A stretch of DNA of 42,758 nucleotides from a bacterium. Lineage in GTDB: Bacteria; Patescibacteriota; Minisyncoccia; Phycocordibacterales; Phycocordibacteraceae. Below the pieces are notes generated by a model that saw nothing but the letters and a program-made list of their open reading frames with translations, did no database searches and had not been told where the DNA came from. The DNA lies in NCBI GenBank assembly GCA_021817705.1, contig JAKAGB010000002.1, positions 1 to 42,758 on the forward strand, given 5' to 3'. Below are positions 26,445 through 34,010 of the stretch, piece by piece. Each line of letters begins with the position of its first letter. The stretch's first letter is position 1. A program made the translations under genes and the position numbers.

Positions 26445-28193
26445 CTATTTCGCGAGCTTCTCAAGCTCAGCGACGTCGGCCTCGATCGCCTTCAAGCCCT
26501 CCAAGAACACCGCGGGTTTCTTCGTGTCGATGCCGCACGCTTTGAAGATATCGTACGGCGATTTGCTCTCCCCGGCCGACAAGAACCCATCCACCTTCTC
26601 AATGTAACGCGCGTCCTTCGCGAGCTTCCGGTGCAGCGCCTTCGAGATGAGCTGTCCGTACGCATAGGAGTACACGTAGAAAAAATTGCGGACATGGCTC
26701 ACCGTTACGAAGAAGTAGCCGTCTTCCGGTAGAAGCGTGAACGCCTTACCGAGGTACGCGGCCATGGCTTCATTCATGAGTGCGGCAATGCGTTCCTTTG
26801 GCACGTATCCGTCCGCGCGCACCGTCTTGTGCAGCTCGCGTTCGAAATTGAAGAAGGCGATCTGGCGGAAGACGGTAGCGATGTCGTCCTGCACCGCGTC
26901 ATGGAGCGCGACGAGGCGGTCTTCTTCCGGCAGCCCTTCGATGAGCCGATGGAGCGCCGCTGTCTCGAAGAAGGTGCTCGCGGTCTCGGCGGTCGAGATG
27001 GGGTGCCCTTGGTACAAAGGGCGCTGCGTCTTTGCGCGTTCGGCGTGCACCGCGTGCCCCATCTCGTGCGCGAGCGTCCGGAGCGAATGGGAATCGTCCA
27101 CCTGATTGAGGAGCACGAAGGTGGGCTGGCCGACACCGCTCGAGCAGAACGCGCCGCCGGTCTTTCCTTTCTTCGGGAATACGTCTACCTGGCCGGAGGC
27201 GAGGAGGCGGTCAAAGATGCTGGCGTACTCCGGCGAAAGGTCTGCAAACACCGCTCGAACGGTTGACGTGGCCTTCTCGAACGGAATCTTCGCCTTGATC
27301 TTCCCGATGGGAGCCGAACGGTCGGCATACGTGAGCGTGTCGAGCCCAAGGAGCTTCTTCTTTACGGAGTAAAAGCGGTGCGCGATCGCCGTCGAGCGGT
27401 TCACCGCTTCTACCAAGGCCAGCACGCTTTTTACGTCGTTCTGGTAGCCGCGGATCGTGGCTTCATACGGCTCCTTCATGCCGCGCAGTTCGTCGTCTAT
27501 CTTCTTGTCGGTGTACACGGCGTTCAGTTCGCTTTCGGCGATGTCAGCCGTGCGTTCATAGACGCTCCGCACGCCTTTGTAGAGCGCGCGGCGCTTTGCG
27601 ATGGGCAAGGTTGCGTACTTCCCTTCCGCTTCGGGCAGAGGGAGCTGCCTTCCCTCGAACGGAACGGATTCCTTGTTCAAGATATTTTCGGTTGCCTGCA
27701 CCCAACGCCCGTGCGAGACGTCGCTTTTTAGAGAGAGAATCTTCTCTTCCGGTTCGGAAAGGTCGTATTTTGCGTTCTCGAAGAGCTGCGTGAGCCAGTA
27801 GCGGTAAGGTGCGAGCTCTTTGGCGGCCAAGAATTTCTTTTGAAGCGCCTTCGGAATCTTTCCGAGCTCGAGCGCGAAGAAGAGCGCCTGGTTGCCGCGC
27901 TTCGTGCCGCGTTCGCCGAGTTTCGCAAGGAGCGCTTCCGCCGCCTTGTCCTCCACGTCGAGCGCTTTGCGGTAGGACGCGTAGTACATCGCGTGCGAGT
28001 CCGGAAGCTCGATAAGCTTTTCGAAATCCTTGAGCGCGAGCGCGAGCGCCTTCGCGTTCTTCAGGTGGCGCTTGTCCTTGCGGTACTTCTTTGCAAACGC
28101 CGCAACTGCCTTGTCGGCAGACTTTTGATCGCGCTCGATGCGCGGGTCGTCGAGGCCTTTATAAAAAACAGAGAGGTCCCAGATGGTTTTCAT
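26445..28193 (-). CDS. pepF: Oligoendopeptidase F, M3 family
   Basis: TLAHEMGHAVHAERAK zinc motif and M3B-like organisation. Confidence 0.92.
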   Translation of the reverse strand: MKTIWDLSVFYKGLDDPRIERDQKSADKAVAAFAKKYRKDKRHLKNAKALALALKDFEKLIELPDSHAMYYASYRKALDVEDKAAEALLAKLGERGTKRGNQALFFALELGKIPKALQKKFLAAKELAPYRYWLTQLFENAKYDLSEPEEKILSLKSDVSHGRWVQATENILNKESVPFEGRQLPLPEAEGKYATLPIAKRRALYKGVRSVYERTADIAESELNAVYTDKKIDDELRGMKEPYEATIRGYQNDVKSVLALVEAVNRSTAIAHRFYSVKKKLLGLDTLTYADRSAPIGKIKAKIPFEKATSTVRAVFADLSPEYASIFDRLLASGQVDVFPKKGKTGGAFCSSGVGQPTFVLLNQVDDSHSLRTLAHEMGHAVHAERAKTQRPLYQGHPISTAETASTFFETAALHRLIEGLPEEDRLVALHDAVQDDIATVFRQIAFFNFERELHKTVRADGYVPKERIAALMNEAMAAYLGKAFTLLPEDGYFFVTVSHVRNFFYVYSYAYGQLISKALHRKLAKDARYIEKVDGFLSAGESKSPYDIFKACGIDTKKPAVFLEGLKAIEADVAELEKLAK

Positions 28194-28212
28194 CGACAGA
28201 CAGGATAGCACG

Positions 28213-28341
28213 CGGCTAGAATCCATTTCAAAACAACGCGCCGGCTCCTCGCTCGACCTGTCCCCGCGAAAGAGGGCCCATGCAAGTCTTTCGCATGAAC
28301 AGCTCTTCGCTCGGAGCCGGTTTTGAAATGGATTCTAGCCG
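28213..28341. repeat. MITE-like inverted-repeat element or large structured intergenic hairpin
   Basis: 22-bp perfect arms CGGCTAGAATCCATTTCAAAAC / GTTTTGAAATGGATTCTAGCCG, inner arms CCGGCTCC/GGAGCCGG and GCGAAAGA/TCTTTCGC. Confidence 0.8.
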
Positions 28342-29018
28342 AGCCAGTCTATGGGCTTTTCACCGTGTTCGGCAAGGTATTCATTCGCGCTTTTGAAATG
28401 CCCGTTGCCGAAGAAACCGTTTGCCGCGGAAAACGGCGACGGATGCGGGGATTCGAGCACGAGGTGCTTGGCGCGGTCGATGTGTGCGCCTTTTTGCTTC
28501 GCGTAATTGCCCCACAGGAGGAACACCAGGTGCTCGCGCTCGTCGGAAAGCGCTTTCACGGCAGCGTCGGTAAACTGTTCCCAGCCGTGCCCGGCGTGAG
28601 AGTTCGACTGCTTCGCGCGCACCGTGAGCGTTGCGTTCAAAAGCAGCACGCCCTGATTCGCCCAGCGCGAAAGGTCACCGCCTTTCTGAAGAAGCGATTC
28701 CACCGGAACCGCGTATTCGCTCGCAATCTCTTTGTAGATGTTCTGGAGCGATGGCGGCAGACGCGTGTCTTCGCCCACCGCGAAGCACAAGCCGTTTGCC
28801 TCACCCTGGTTTATGTACGGGTCTTGCCCGAGAATGACCACTTTTACCCGTTCAAACGGACAGAGGTCGAACGCACGGAAGATGAACTTCGGCGGTGGGT
28901 ACACCGCCTCACTCTCGTATTCGCTCTTCACGAACGCCGCGAGCTCCTTGAAATACGGCTTCTCGAATTCGGGTGCGAGACGTTCCTTCCAGGAGGGGGA
29001 GATCTGTACGTCCGTCAT
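28335..29018 (-). CDS. ung: Uracil-DNA glycosylase
   Basis: VVILGQDPYINQGEANGLCF, LLLNATLTVRA, HPSPFSA; start at MTDVQIS. Confidence 0.95.
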   Translation of the reverse strand: MTDVQISPSWKERLAPEFEKPYFKELAAFVKSEYESEAVYPPPKFIFRAFDLCPFERVKVVILGQDPYINQGEANGLCFAVGEDTRLPPSLQNIYKEIASEYAVPVESLLQKGGDLSRWANQGVLLLNATLTVRAKQSNSHAGHGWEQFTDAAVKALSDEREHLVFLLWGNYAKQKGAHIDRAKHLVLESPHPSPFSAANGFFGNGHFKSANEYLAEHGEKPIDWLG

Positions 29019-29030
29019 GCGCCTAGTATA

Positions 29031-29061
29031 AGAAAAACGCCGCTTCGTGAGAAGCGGCGTT
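29031..29061 (-). terminator. Terminator of microprotein gene 29078..29179
   Basis: AACGCCGCTTC-TCAC-GAAGCGGCGTT then TTTCTT on the minus strand. Confidence 0.85.
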
Positions 29062-29077
29062 GCGCGGGAATGCGGAA

Positions 29078-29179
29078 CTAGGGGTGCGGTACGCCGTGAG
29101 AGCATGCCACGACCCACGCGAGGAATGCGAACACGATAAGGACTGCCGCGCTCGCTATCCATCTGAGCCGATTACGCAT
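29078..29179 (-). CDS. 33-aa lipoprotein-like or membrane microprotein (not in the supplied ORF track)
   Basis: MRNRLRWIASAAVLIVFAFLAWVVACSHGVPHP; SD AAGGAAGGAGG-N5-ATG; extended -10 TGCTAGAAT (hexamer at 29208..29213); terminator. Confidence 0.7.
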   Translation of the reverse strand: MRNRLRWIASAAVLIVFAFLAWVVACSHGVPHP

Positions 29180-29219
29180 GTCGGCCTCCTTCCTTCTACA
29201 CGGCGCTATTCTAGCACAG

Positions 29220-30005
29220 TTATTTATTCCGGGCTAGGTCGCGGAGGGTTTTCCCCGCCGCTTCGCGATACGTGCAGTAGTCGCACGGGCCGCCGCCGAA
29301 GGAGGTGCCGATTGCCGGAATCTCATCTGAGTCGAGCATCGCGCGCAAGTCCATGAGCGTGCCCTCTATCCACGCGTCGCTCCCGACATACGGGATGAGC
29401 GCGACATCGAATTCGAGCTTTGCATCGAATGCCTCGCGGTCGGTCTTGCCGTTCACGTACACGAAATACCCTTCGGGCGCGACGGTGAACCCGTTCTGTC
29501 GGAAGAGCCACTGGTAGATTTCCATCTGACGCTTGTAGGAGTCGTAGAGGTCGTCTGCCGACGAAGGCCCGACCTTCTTCGCGGTCGCCTTATAGTCGAC
29601 GATGATGAGTTCGCCCGAAGGGGTCGCCCACACGTCGTCGATGCCGCCACGCACGAGGAGGTTCGAGGGCTCGTGGTGGTAGCTCACGCCGCGGCGGAGC
29701 GAGTCGCGCCACTCGTCGAGCTTCTCATGATTGAACGGCACTGCATTGATGCCGTACGTCTTCATCCAAGGATGCGCCGTGCCGGCGGCGCGGTGTGTGT
29801 CGAACTCGCGCTTCAGGAGTTCATCGACGGCGACGTTCAGCGTGAATGCGGGGCCCGATGGGCGCTTCACGCCATATTTGAGGTCCAAGAACGAACAGCG
29901 CGGACACTCGCAGAAGGTGTCTATCTTCGAGCGGCTCAGCTTGAACGGCCCCGGTGCGGTCGGATCGTACACGCCCCAGCGTTTTTTGGGAGATGCGCTC
30001 GCCAT
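29220..30005 (-). CDS. PD-(D/E)XK nuclease, RecB/Cas4-like with Cys residues
   Basis: SRSKIDTFCECPRCSFLDLKYG, GGIDDVW...LIIVDYKAT, Q...Y, C-term CDYCTYRE. Confidence 0.8.
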   Translation of the reverse strand: MASASPKKRWGVYDPTAPGPFKLSRSKIDTFCECPRCSFLDLKYGVKRPSGPAFTLNVAVDELLKREFDTHRAAGTAHPWMKTYGINAVPFNHEKLDEWRDSLRRGVSYHHEPSNLLVRGGIDDVWATPSGELIIVDYKATAKKVGPSSADDLYDSYKRQMEIYQWLFRQNGFTVAPEGYFVYVNGKTDREAFDAKLEFDVALIPYVGSDAWIEGTLMDLRAMLDSDEIPAIGTSFGGGPCDYCTYREAAGKTLRDLARNK

Positions 30006-30493
30006 TATTGCGTGGTGGTGAAGTACTGAACGACGCGCGAGCCCGAATCGAAATCGACGTACACGCTGTCTTCGGGCGGATCGAACACCCCGTCGCCATT
30101 TTCGCGATAGAGTATGACAGCGTATTGCGTGCCGGGCACGGTCGCGCGCAAGAGCGGTATGGAAAAGTTCGCGACTGGGCCGTGAGCACGCGCCGCGCCG
30201 AGGATATTGCCGAGCGTGCCGTCCGTATTCACGTCGCGGACGGCAACCCAGACGCCCGGCGGCGGCACCGTTACCGTGTCGACCACGACCGTCATGCCTG
30301 CTGGCTGATTTGATACGGCGAGCGTGCCGCTCTTGTCTGCGGGCGTCGCCAAGGGAGTACTGCTCGCCGTCGTTTCGGACGCCGGCTCCGTGGTGATGAA
30401 CACGGTCTCGCCGAGGAACCAGGCGCTCGCCGCCAAGGCCCCGAGCGCAAGGCCGATGAGGAACGGGATGGCATGCGCAGTGCGGACGGTCAT
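30005..30493 (-). CDS. Membrane-anchored extracellular protein, DUF7282-like
   Basis: N-terminal TM, then VDTVTVPPPGVWVAVRDVNTDGTLGNILGAARAHGPVANFSIPL...YAVILYRENGDGVFD. Confidence 0.65.
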   Translation of the reverse strand: MTVRTAHAIPFLIGLALGALAASAWFLGETVFITTEPASETTASSTPLATPADKSGTLAVSNQPAGMTVVVDTVTVPPPGVWVAVRDVNTDGTLGNILGAARAHGPVANFSIPLLRATVPGTQYAVILYRENGDGVFDPPEDSVYVDFDSGSRVVQYFTTTQ

Positions 30494-30525
30494 GCGCCCA
30501 TAGTACCCCAAGCGAGGGCGAGGCG

Positions 30526-31380
30526 CTACGCGGCCGGCACGTGCGGAAGCTCGAGCATGCCGAGCGCTTCTGCGCGGATGTCGCCCACCGCTTCGGGCGA
30601 AAGATGCAGGGGCGCGAGGACCGCAGCGTTCTCGGCTATTTCGTCCACGGTAAGGACGTGGCGGTCGATAAGGAGCTTCTTGGCGGCGCCCGAAAGGCTC
30701 GTGAGCGCGGTGATGGGATACACGCGGGAGTGCTGCATGCGGTCCAAAAGACTCGCGCCGTTCGGATAGCTCCAGCCAAGGAGCTCGACGCCGGCGCATT
30801 CGGCGTACTGGATCGCTTCGGAGGTGAATTTGGTGTTCGTGACGAGAAGACCGCGATCGATGGGACACGCGCGTACCGCGGGGTCGCAGGCGAAGATGTC
30901 GTCGAAGCGGCTCTTCACGTAGAGCGCGACCTTCAGGTCGGTCTTGTAGCCCGGGTCATTGTGGTATTTCAATTCTGCCGCGAGATATTCGCCCTTGCCG
31001 GGGTGCGATGCGTAGAAATCGACTTCGTGCGGCACGCACTTGCCGCGGATTATCTTGCGCGTCTCCACCTGCCATCCCTCCTCGGCATAGAGGCGAGAGA
31101 CGAAGTCTTCGAACGGATGACCAGAAGGCCCGAGGTCGAGAAGCGCACGGCGAAGCGCGTAACGCGCGGCAACCGGACGCGCCTCCTTGCGCAGCAGCGC
31201 GAATGCGCGACGGTACACGTCTTTCGACGAGGCGCCTTCGTGCACGATGCTTGTGACTTCCTGTGCGATGCGTTCCGCCGTGTGCGGTTGCGCGCCCGCG
31301 CGACGGAGCGACTGTTCGAGACGCGCCGGGTCGAACGGTACGCGTGTTCCATCCGACTTTATGATATGCGGAAATGTCAT
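30526..31380 (-). CDS. ATP-cone domain fused to an Mrr-like restriction endonuclease domain
   Basis: IIKSDGTRVPFDPARLEQSLRRAG (ATP-cone) and GHPFEDFVSRLYAEEGW...HEVDFYAS...YLAAELKYHN (PD-(D/E)XK). Confidence 0.75.
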   Translation of the reverse strand: MTFPHIIKSDGTRVPFDPARLEQSLRRAGAQPHTAERIAQEVTSIVHEGASSKDVYRRAFALLRKEARPVAARYALRRALLDLGPSGHPFEDFVSRLYAEEGWQVETRKIIRGKCVPHEVDFYASHPGKGEYLAAELKYHNDPGYKTDLKVALYVKSRFDDIFACDPAVRACPIDRGLLVTNTKFTSEAIQYAECAGVELLGWSYPNGASLLDRMQHSRVYPITALTSLSGAAKKLLIDRHVLTVDEIAENAAVLAPLHLSPEAVGDIRAEALGMLELPHVPAA

Positions 31381-31802
31381 AGGGCACTTGTGGTCGCGGC
31401 GGTGCCGTTCACGAATATGGAAACAGGCGAGTCCTTCGGCGCGGTGAGGCTCGTGCTAAAAGGTAGCGTGGTCGGCAGTTCGAGACAGACGCCGTCGGTC
31501 GGCGCGAGCATGATGTCGAGACGGATGGATTGTGTCGTCGACGCATTCCCCACGAGCGTGGAGGTCGCGCTTACGGGCGCGCAGGCATCCGGCGCGACGA
31601 TAGTCCCGGTGAGCGTGCGCACTCCTTTGCGGAAGGTGTCTTTAAGAGTGACTGACGGCGTACTGGTCGCAGCGGGCGAGGCCTGCGGCACCGGTGCGGA
31701 CACTTCGCGCGCGTGTGGCACCGAGATGAGGAAGCTGAGCGCGATGATACCGGCAAGGATGAGCGCCGCGAGCAGATAGCGTCGCGAAAACGGGTTCGTC
31801 AT
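31377..31802 (-). CDS. Secreted or membrane-anchored hypothetical protein
   Basis: N-terminal TM (YLLAALILAGIIALSFLISV); 4-nt overlaps with both neighbours. Confidence 0.65.
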   Translation of the reverse strand: MTNPFSRRYLLAALILAGIIALSFLISVPHAREVSAPVPQASPAATSTPSVTLKDTFRKGVRTLTGTIVAPDACAPVSATSTLVGNASTTQSIRLDIMLAPTDGVCLELPTTLPFSTSLTAPKDSPVSIFVNGTAATTSAL

Positions 31803-32800
31803 GACTCGATAATACCACCCCCGACGAGTTCGTCCTCGTCATAAAACACGAGCGACTGACCGGGCGCGACGGGTTCGGGCAAAGGCACGTCAAAAATAAA
31901 TGAAGAGCCCTCGACGCGGCCGGGCAAAGCCTCTCCGCGATACCGGTATTGCGCGCTCCTGGCGCGCCTGCCTGCGCCGTGCTCGTCGCGGCAGGCAGAC
32001 GAAGCATCGGTGAGCCAGTGCGCGTCACGAAACGAGAGTTCTCGTGCGCCGCTTCGCGGCGCACGCTCCTCTGCCAGCTCCAAAGCGCCGTCTTTCTTCC
32101 CCACCACATATTTTCCAGCCACACGTTCGCCTATCGTGTGCAGGATGGTCGGGTCGCTCGTGTGAAGCTCGTGCTCGAGAAACTCTTTCACCGAAACGCT
32201 GCCGAGGAAGCACACGCCCTGACTGTCTTTCTTTTCCGCCACCGGCAGGTCGAACTGCTTGGCAAGCGCGCGCACTTCCGGCTTTGCGAGTTCGCCGAGC
32301 GGAAAAACCGTGTGTTCGAGCACATCCTTCGGCACTGCCCACAAAAAGTAGCTCTGGTCTTTGTTCTCGTCTTTGCCGCGCATAAGTTGCACCGCGCCGT
32401 CCGCTTCGCGAACGGCGCGCGCATAGTGCCCGGTGGCAATGAAATCCGCGCCGGCTTCGCGCGCGTAGCGATAGAACGCGCCGAACTTTACGTCGCGGTT
32501 GCACATCACGTCCGGATTCGGCGTGCGGCCGGCTTTATATTCTGCGAGCAGGTAATCAATGACGCTCTTTTTATATTCTGCGCTCGCGTCGAGGGTGTGG
32601 AACGGAATCTGCAGCCTCGCCGCCACGCGCATCGCATCGCGCCGGTCGGCCGCCCACGTGCACGGCATACCGGGCGGGTACCAGCCCTTTATGAACACGC
32701 CTTCCACCTGTGCGCCAGCCTGCTGTAAGAGCGCGGCCGTAACCGCGCTGTCCACGCCGCCCGAAAGTCCTACGAATATACGTCTGCCTCTTAGCTCCAT
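31799..32800 (-). CDS. mnmA: tRNA-specific 2-thiouridylase MnmA
   Basis: GLSGGVDSAVTAALLQQAG, NPDVMCNRDVKFG, ATGHYAR, DQSYFLW, CFLGSVSVKEFL. Confidence 0.95.
   Translation of the reverse strand: MELRGRRIFVGLSGGVDSAVTAALLQQAGAQVEGVFIKGWYPPGMPCTWAADRRDAMRVAARLQIPFHTLDASAEYKKSVIDYLLAEYKAGRTPNPDVMCNRDVKFGAFYRYAREAGADFIATGHYARAVREADGAVQLMRGKDENKDQSYFLWAVPKDVLEHTVFPLGELAKPEVRALAKQFDLPVAEKKDSQGVCFLGSVSVKEFLEHELHTSDPTILHTIGERVAGKYVVGKKDGALELAEERAPRSGARELSFRDAHWLTDASSACRDEHGAGRRARSAQYRYRGEALPGRVEGSSFIFDVPLPEPVAPGQSLVFYDEDELVGGGIIES
32043..32065. repeat. GC palindrome with 3-nt spacer inside mnmA
   Basis: CGTGCGCCGC TTC GCGGCGCACG. Confidence 0.85.
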
Positions 32801-32889
32801 GCGTGCATCTAAGCACTAACATCGTTCCGATGGAAGCAGCGGAGCGTCGGATGCGCGGACGGGGGCTCGCGGAGGCGAAGCAGCAAGGC

Positions 32890-32982
32890 AATTTTGCCGC
32901 TGAAGGGAGGCTGCGGCAAAATTTGCGAGCCGAGCGAAGGCGCCTGCCGGCAGGGGCAGGCGACGCGTACCCCGTACGGGTA
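32890..32982. repeat. Cluster of three inverted repeats between mltG and mnmA
   Basis: AATTTTGCCGC/GCGGCAAAATT, CGCCTGCC/GGCAGGCG, TACCC/GGGTA. Confidence 0.7.
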
Positions 32983-33005
32983 TCCGGCGTGGAGCTGTGC
33001 CATTA

Positions 33006-34010
33006 CTATTTTAGATACCGATTTTCGTTGGCGAGCTGGCCGGCATAGGTGGTGGCGTAGTGCATGAGGCCGTCTTTGCCGGTGAGGTAATACAGATATT
33101 TCGTCTTCGTGGGGTTTGTAGCAGCCGTGAGCGCATTCAGTCCCGGATTACTTATCGGCCCCGGCGGCAGTCCCACGTGCTTATACGTGTTGTACGGCGA
33201 GTCAACCGTTAGGTCGGCATACGAAGGCGAATACGTGGCGCGGTCGTGTATATAGCCGAATACCGCGTCCACCTGGAGCGGCATGCCGAGCTTGATGCGA
33301 TTCCACAAGATGCCCGCGACCATCTGCATGTCGGTGGGGTTGTTCGCCTCCTTTTCTACGATGCTCGCCATGATGACGATATCGGAAAGCGAGTGCCCGC
33401 TCGTGGTGATGTCGCCCATGAGCGGTGCGATGCGTGCATTAAAATTCGCACGCATGGCCGCCACCATGTCTCCCGCGCTCGCGTCCGGTGCGAACGAGTA
33501 CGTGTCGGGGAACAGGTAGCCTTCGTACGGCTCTGCGATTGCGAGGAAGTCGCTCTCAGAAACTTCGGGGAATACGGCTGCAATCTTCGTTGCCATCTGC
33601 CGCGCCGTGTCGCCTTCGATGAGCGTAATCTTCTGCGGCGCGATGCCGAAGCTGCCCGCCACGAGCCGGTACGCCACCGTGAGTGCGTTCTCTGGCGTAA
33701 TGAACCGATACGCGCCCGTACGCACGTTCCCGCCCTGCCCGGAGGCACGCAGGAGGATGCGCAGCACCAAGGGATGCGCAACGATGTGCTCGACACCGAA
33801 CGCGCGTGCAACCTCGGCAGCGCTCTCGCCTTTGGTCACTACCGCGATCGAGTTCTGCGGGAAGCTCGCTGGCGCCGCAAACAAGAGCGCATAGCCGCCG
33901 CCAAAGATGAGCACGATAGCCGCGAGCGAAATAATCCAATGCACGCCAAAGCGACGCAGATGGAACTCGAGTGCCGTCTTTACTGCGGCGTACCAATCGC
34001 GTGGGGTCAT
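33006..34010 (-). CDS. mltG: Endolytic transglycosylase MltG (YceG-like)
   Basis: EGYLFPDTY, ASIVEKEA, GLPPGPISNPGLNAL. Confidence 0.93.
   Translation of the reverse strand: MTPRDWYAAVKTALEFHLRRFGVHWIISLAAIVLIFGGGYALLFAAPASFPQNSIAVVTKGESAAEVARAFGVEHIVAHPLVLRILLRASGQGGNVRTGAYRFITPENALTVAYRLVAGSFGIAPQKITLIEGDTARQMATKIAAVFPEVSESDFLAIAEPYEGYLFPDTYSFAPDASAGDMVAAMRANFNARIAPLMGDITTSGHSLSDIVIMASIVEKEANNPTDMQMVAGILWNRIKLGMPLQVDAVFGYIHDRATYSPSYADLTVDSPYNTYKHVGLPPGPISNPGLNALTAATNPTKTKYLYYLTGKDGLMHYATTYAGQLANENRYLK

Noticed and set aside
29220-30005. Evidence for a CRISPR-Cas locus from the Cas4-like nuclease
   Set aside because: No repeats or spacers and no other cas genes in the window.
32809-33003. 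64-aa ORF MAQLHAGYPYGVRVACPCRQAP...
   Set aside because: It lies across the strong inverted repeats and has no SD or -10 at the expected place. It is more likely non-coding.
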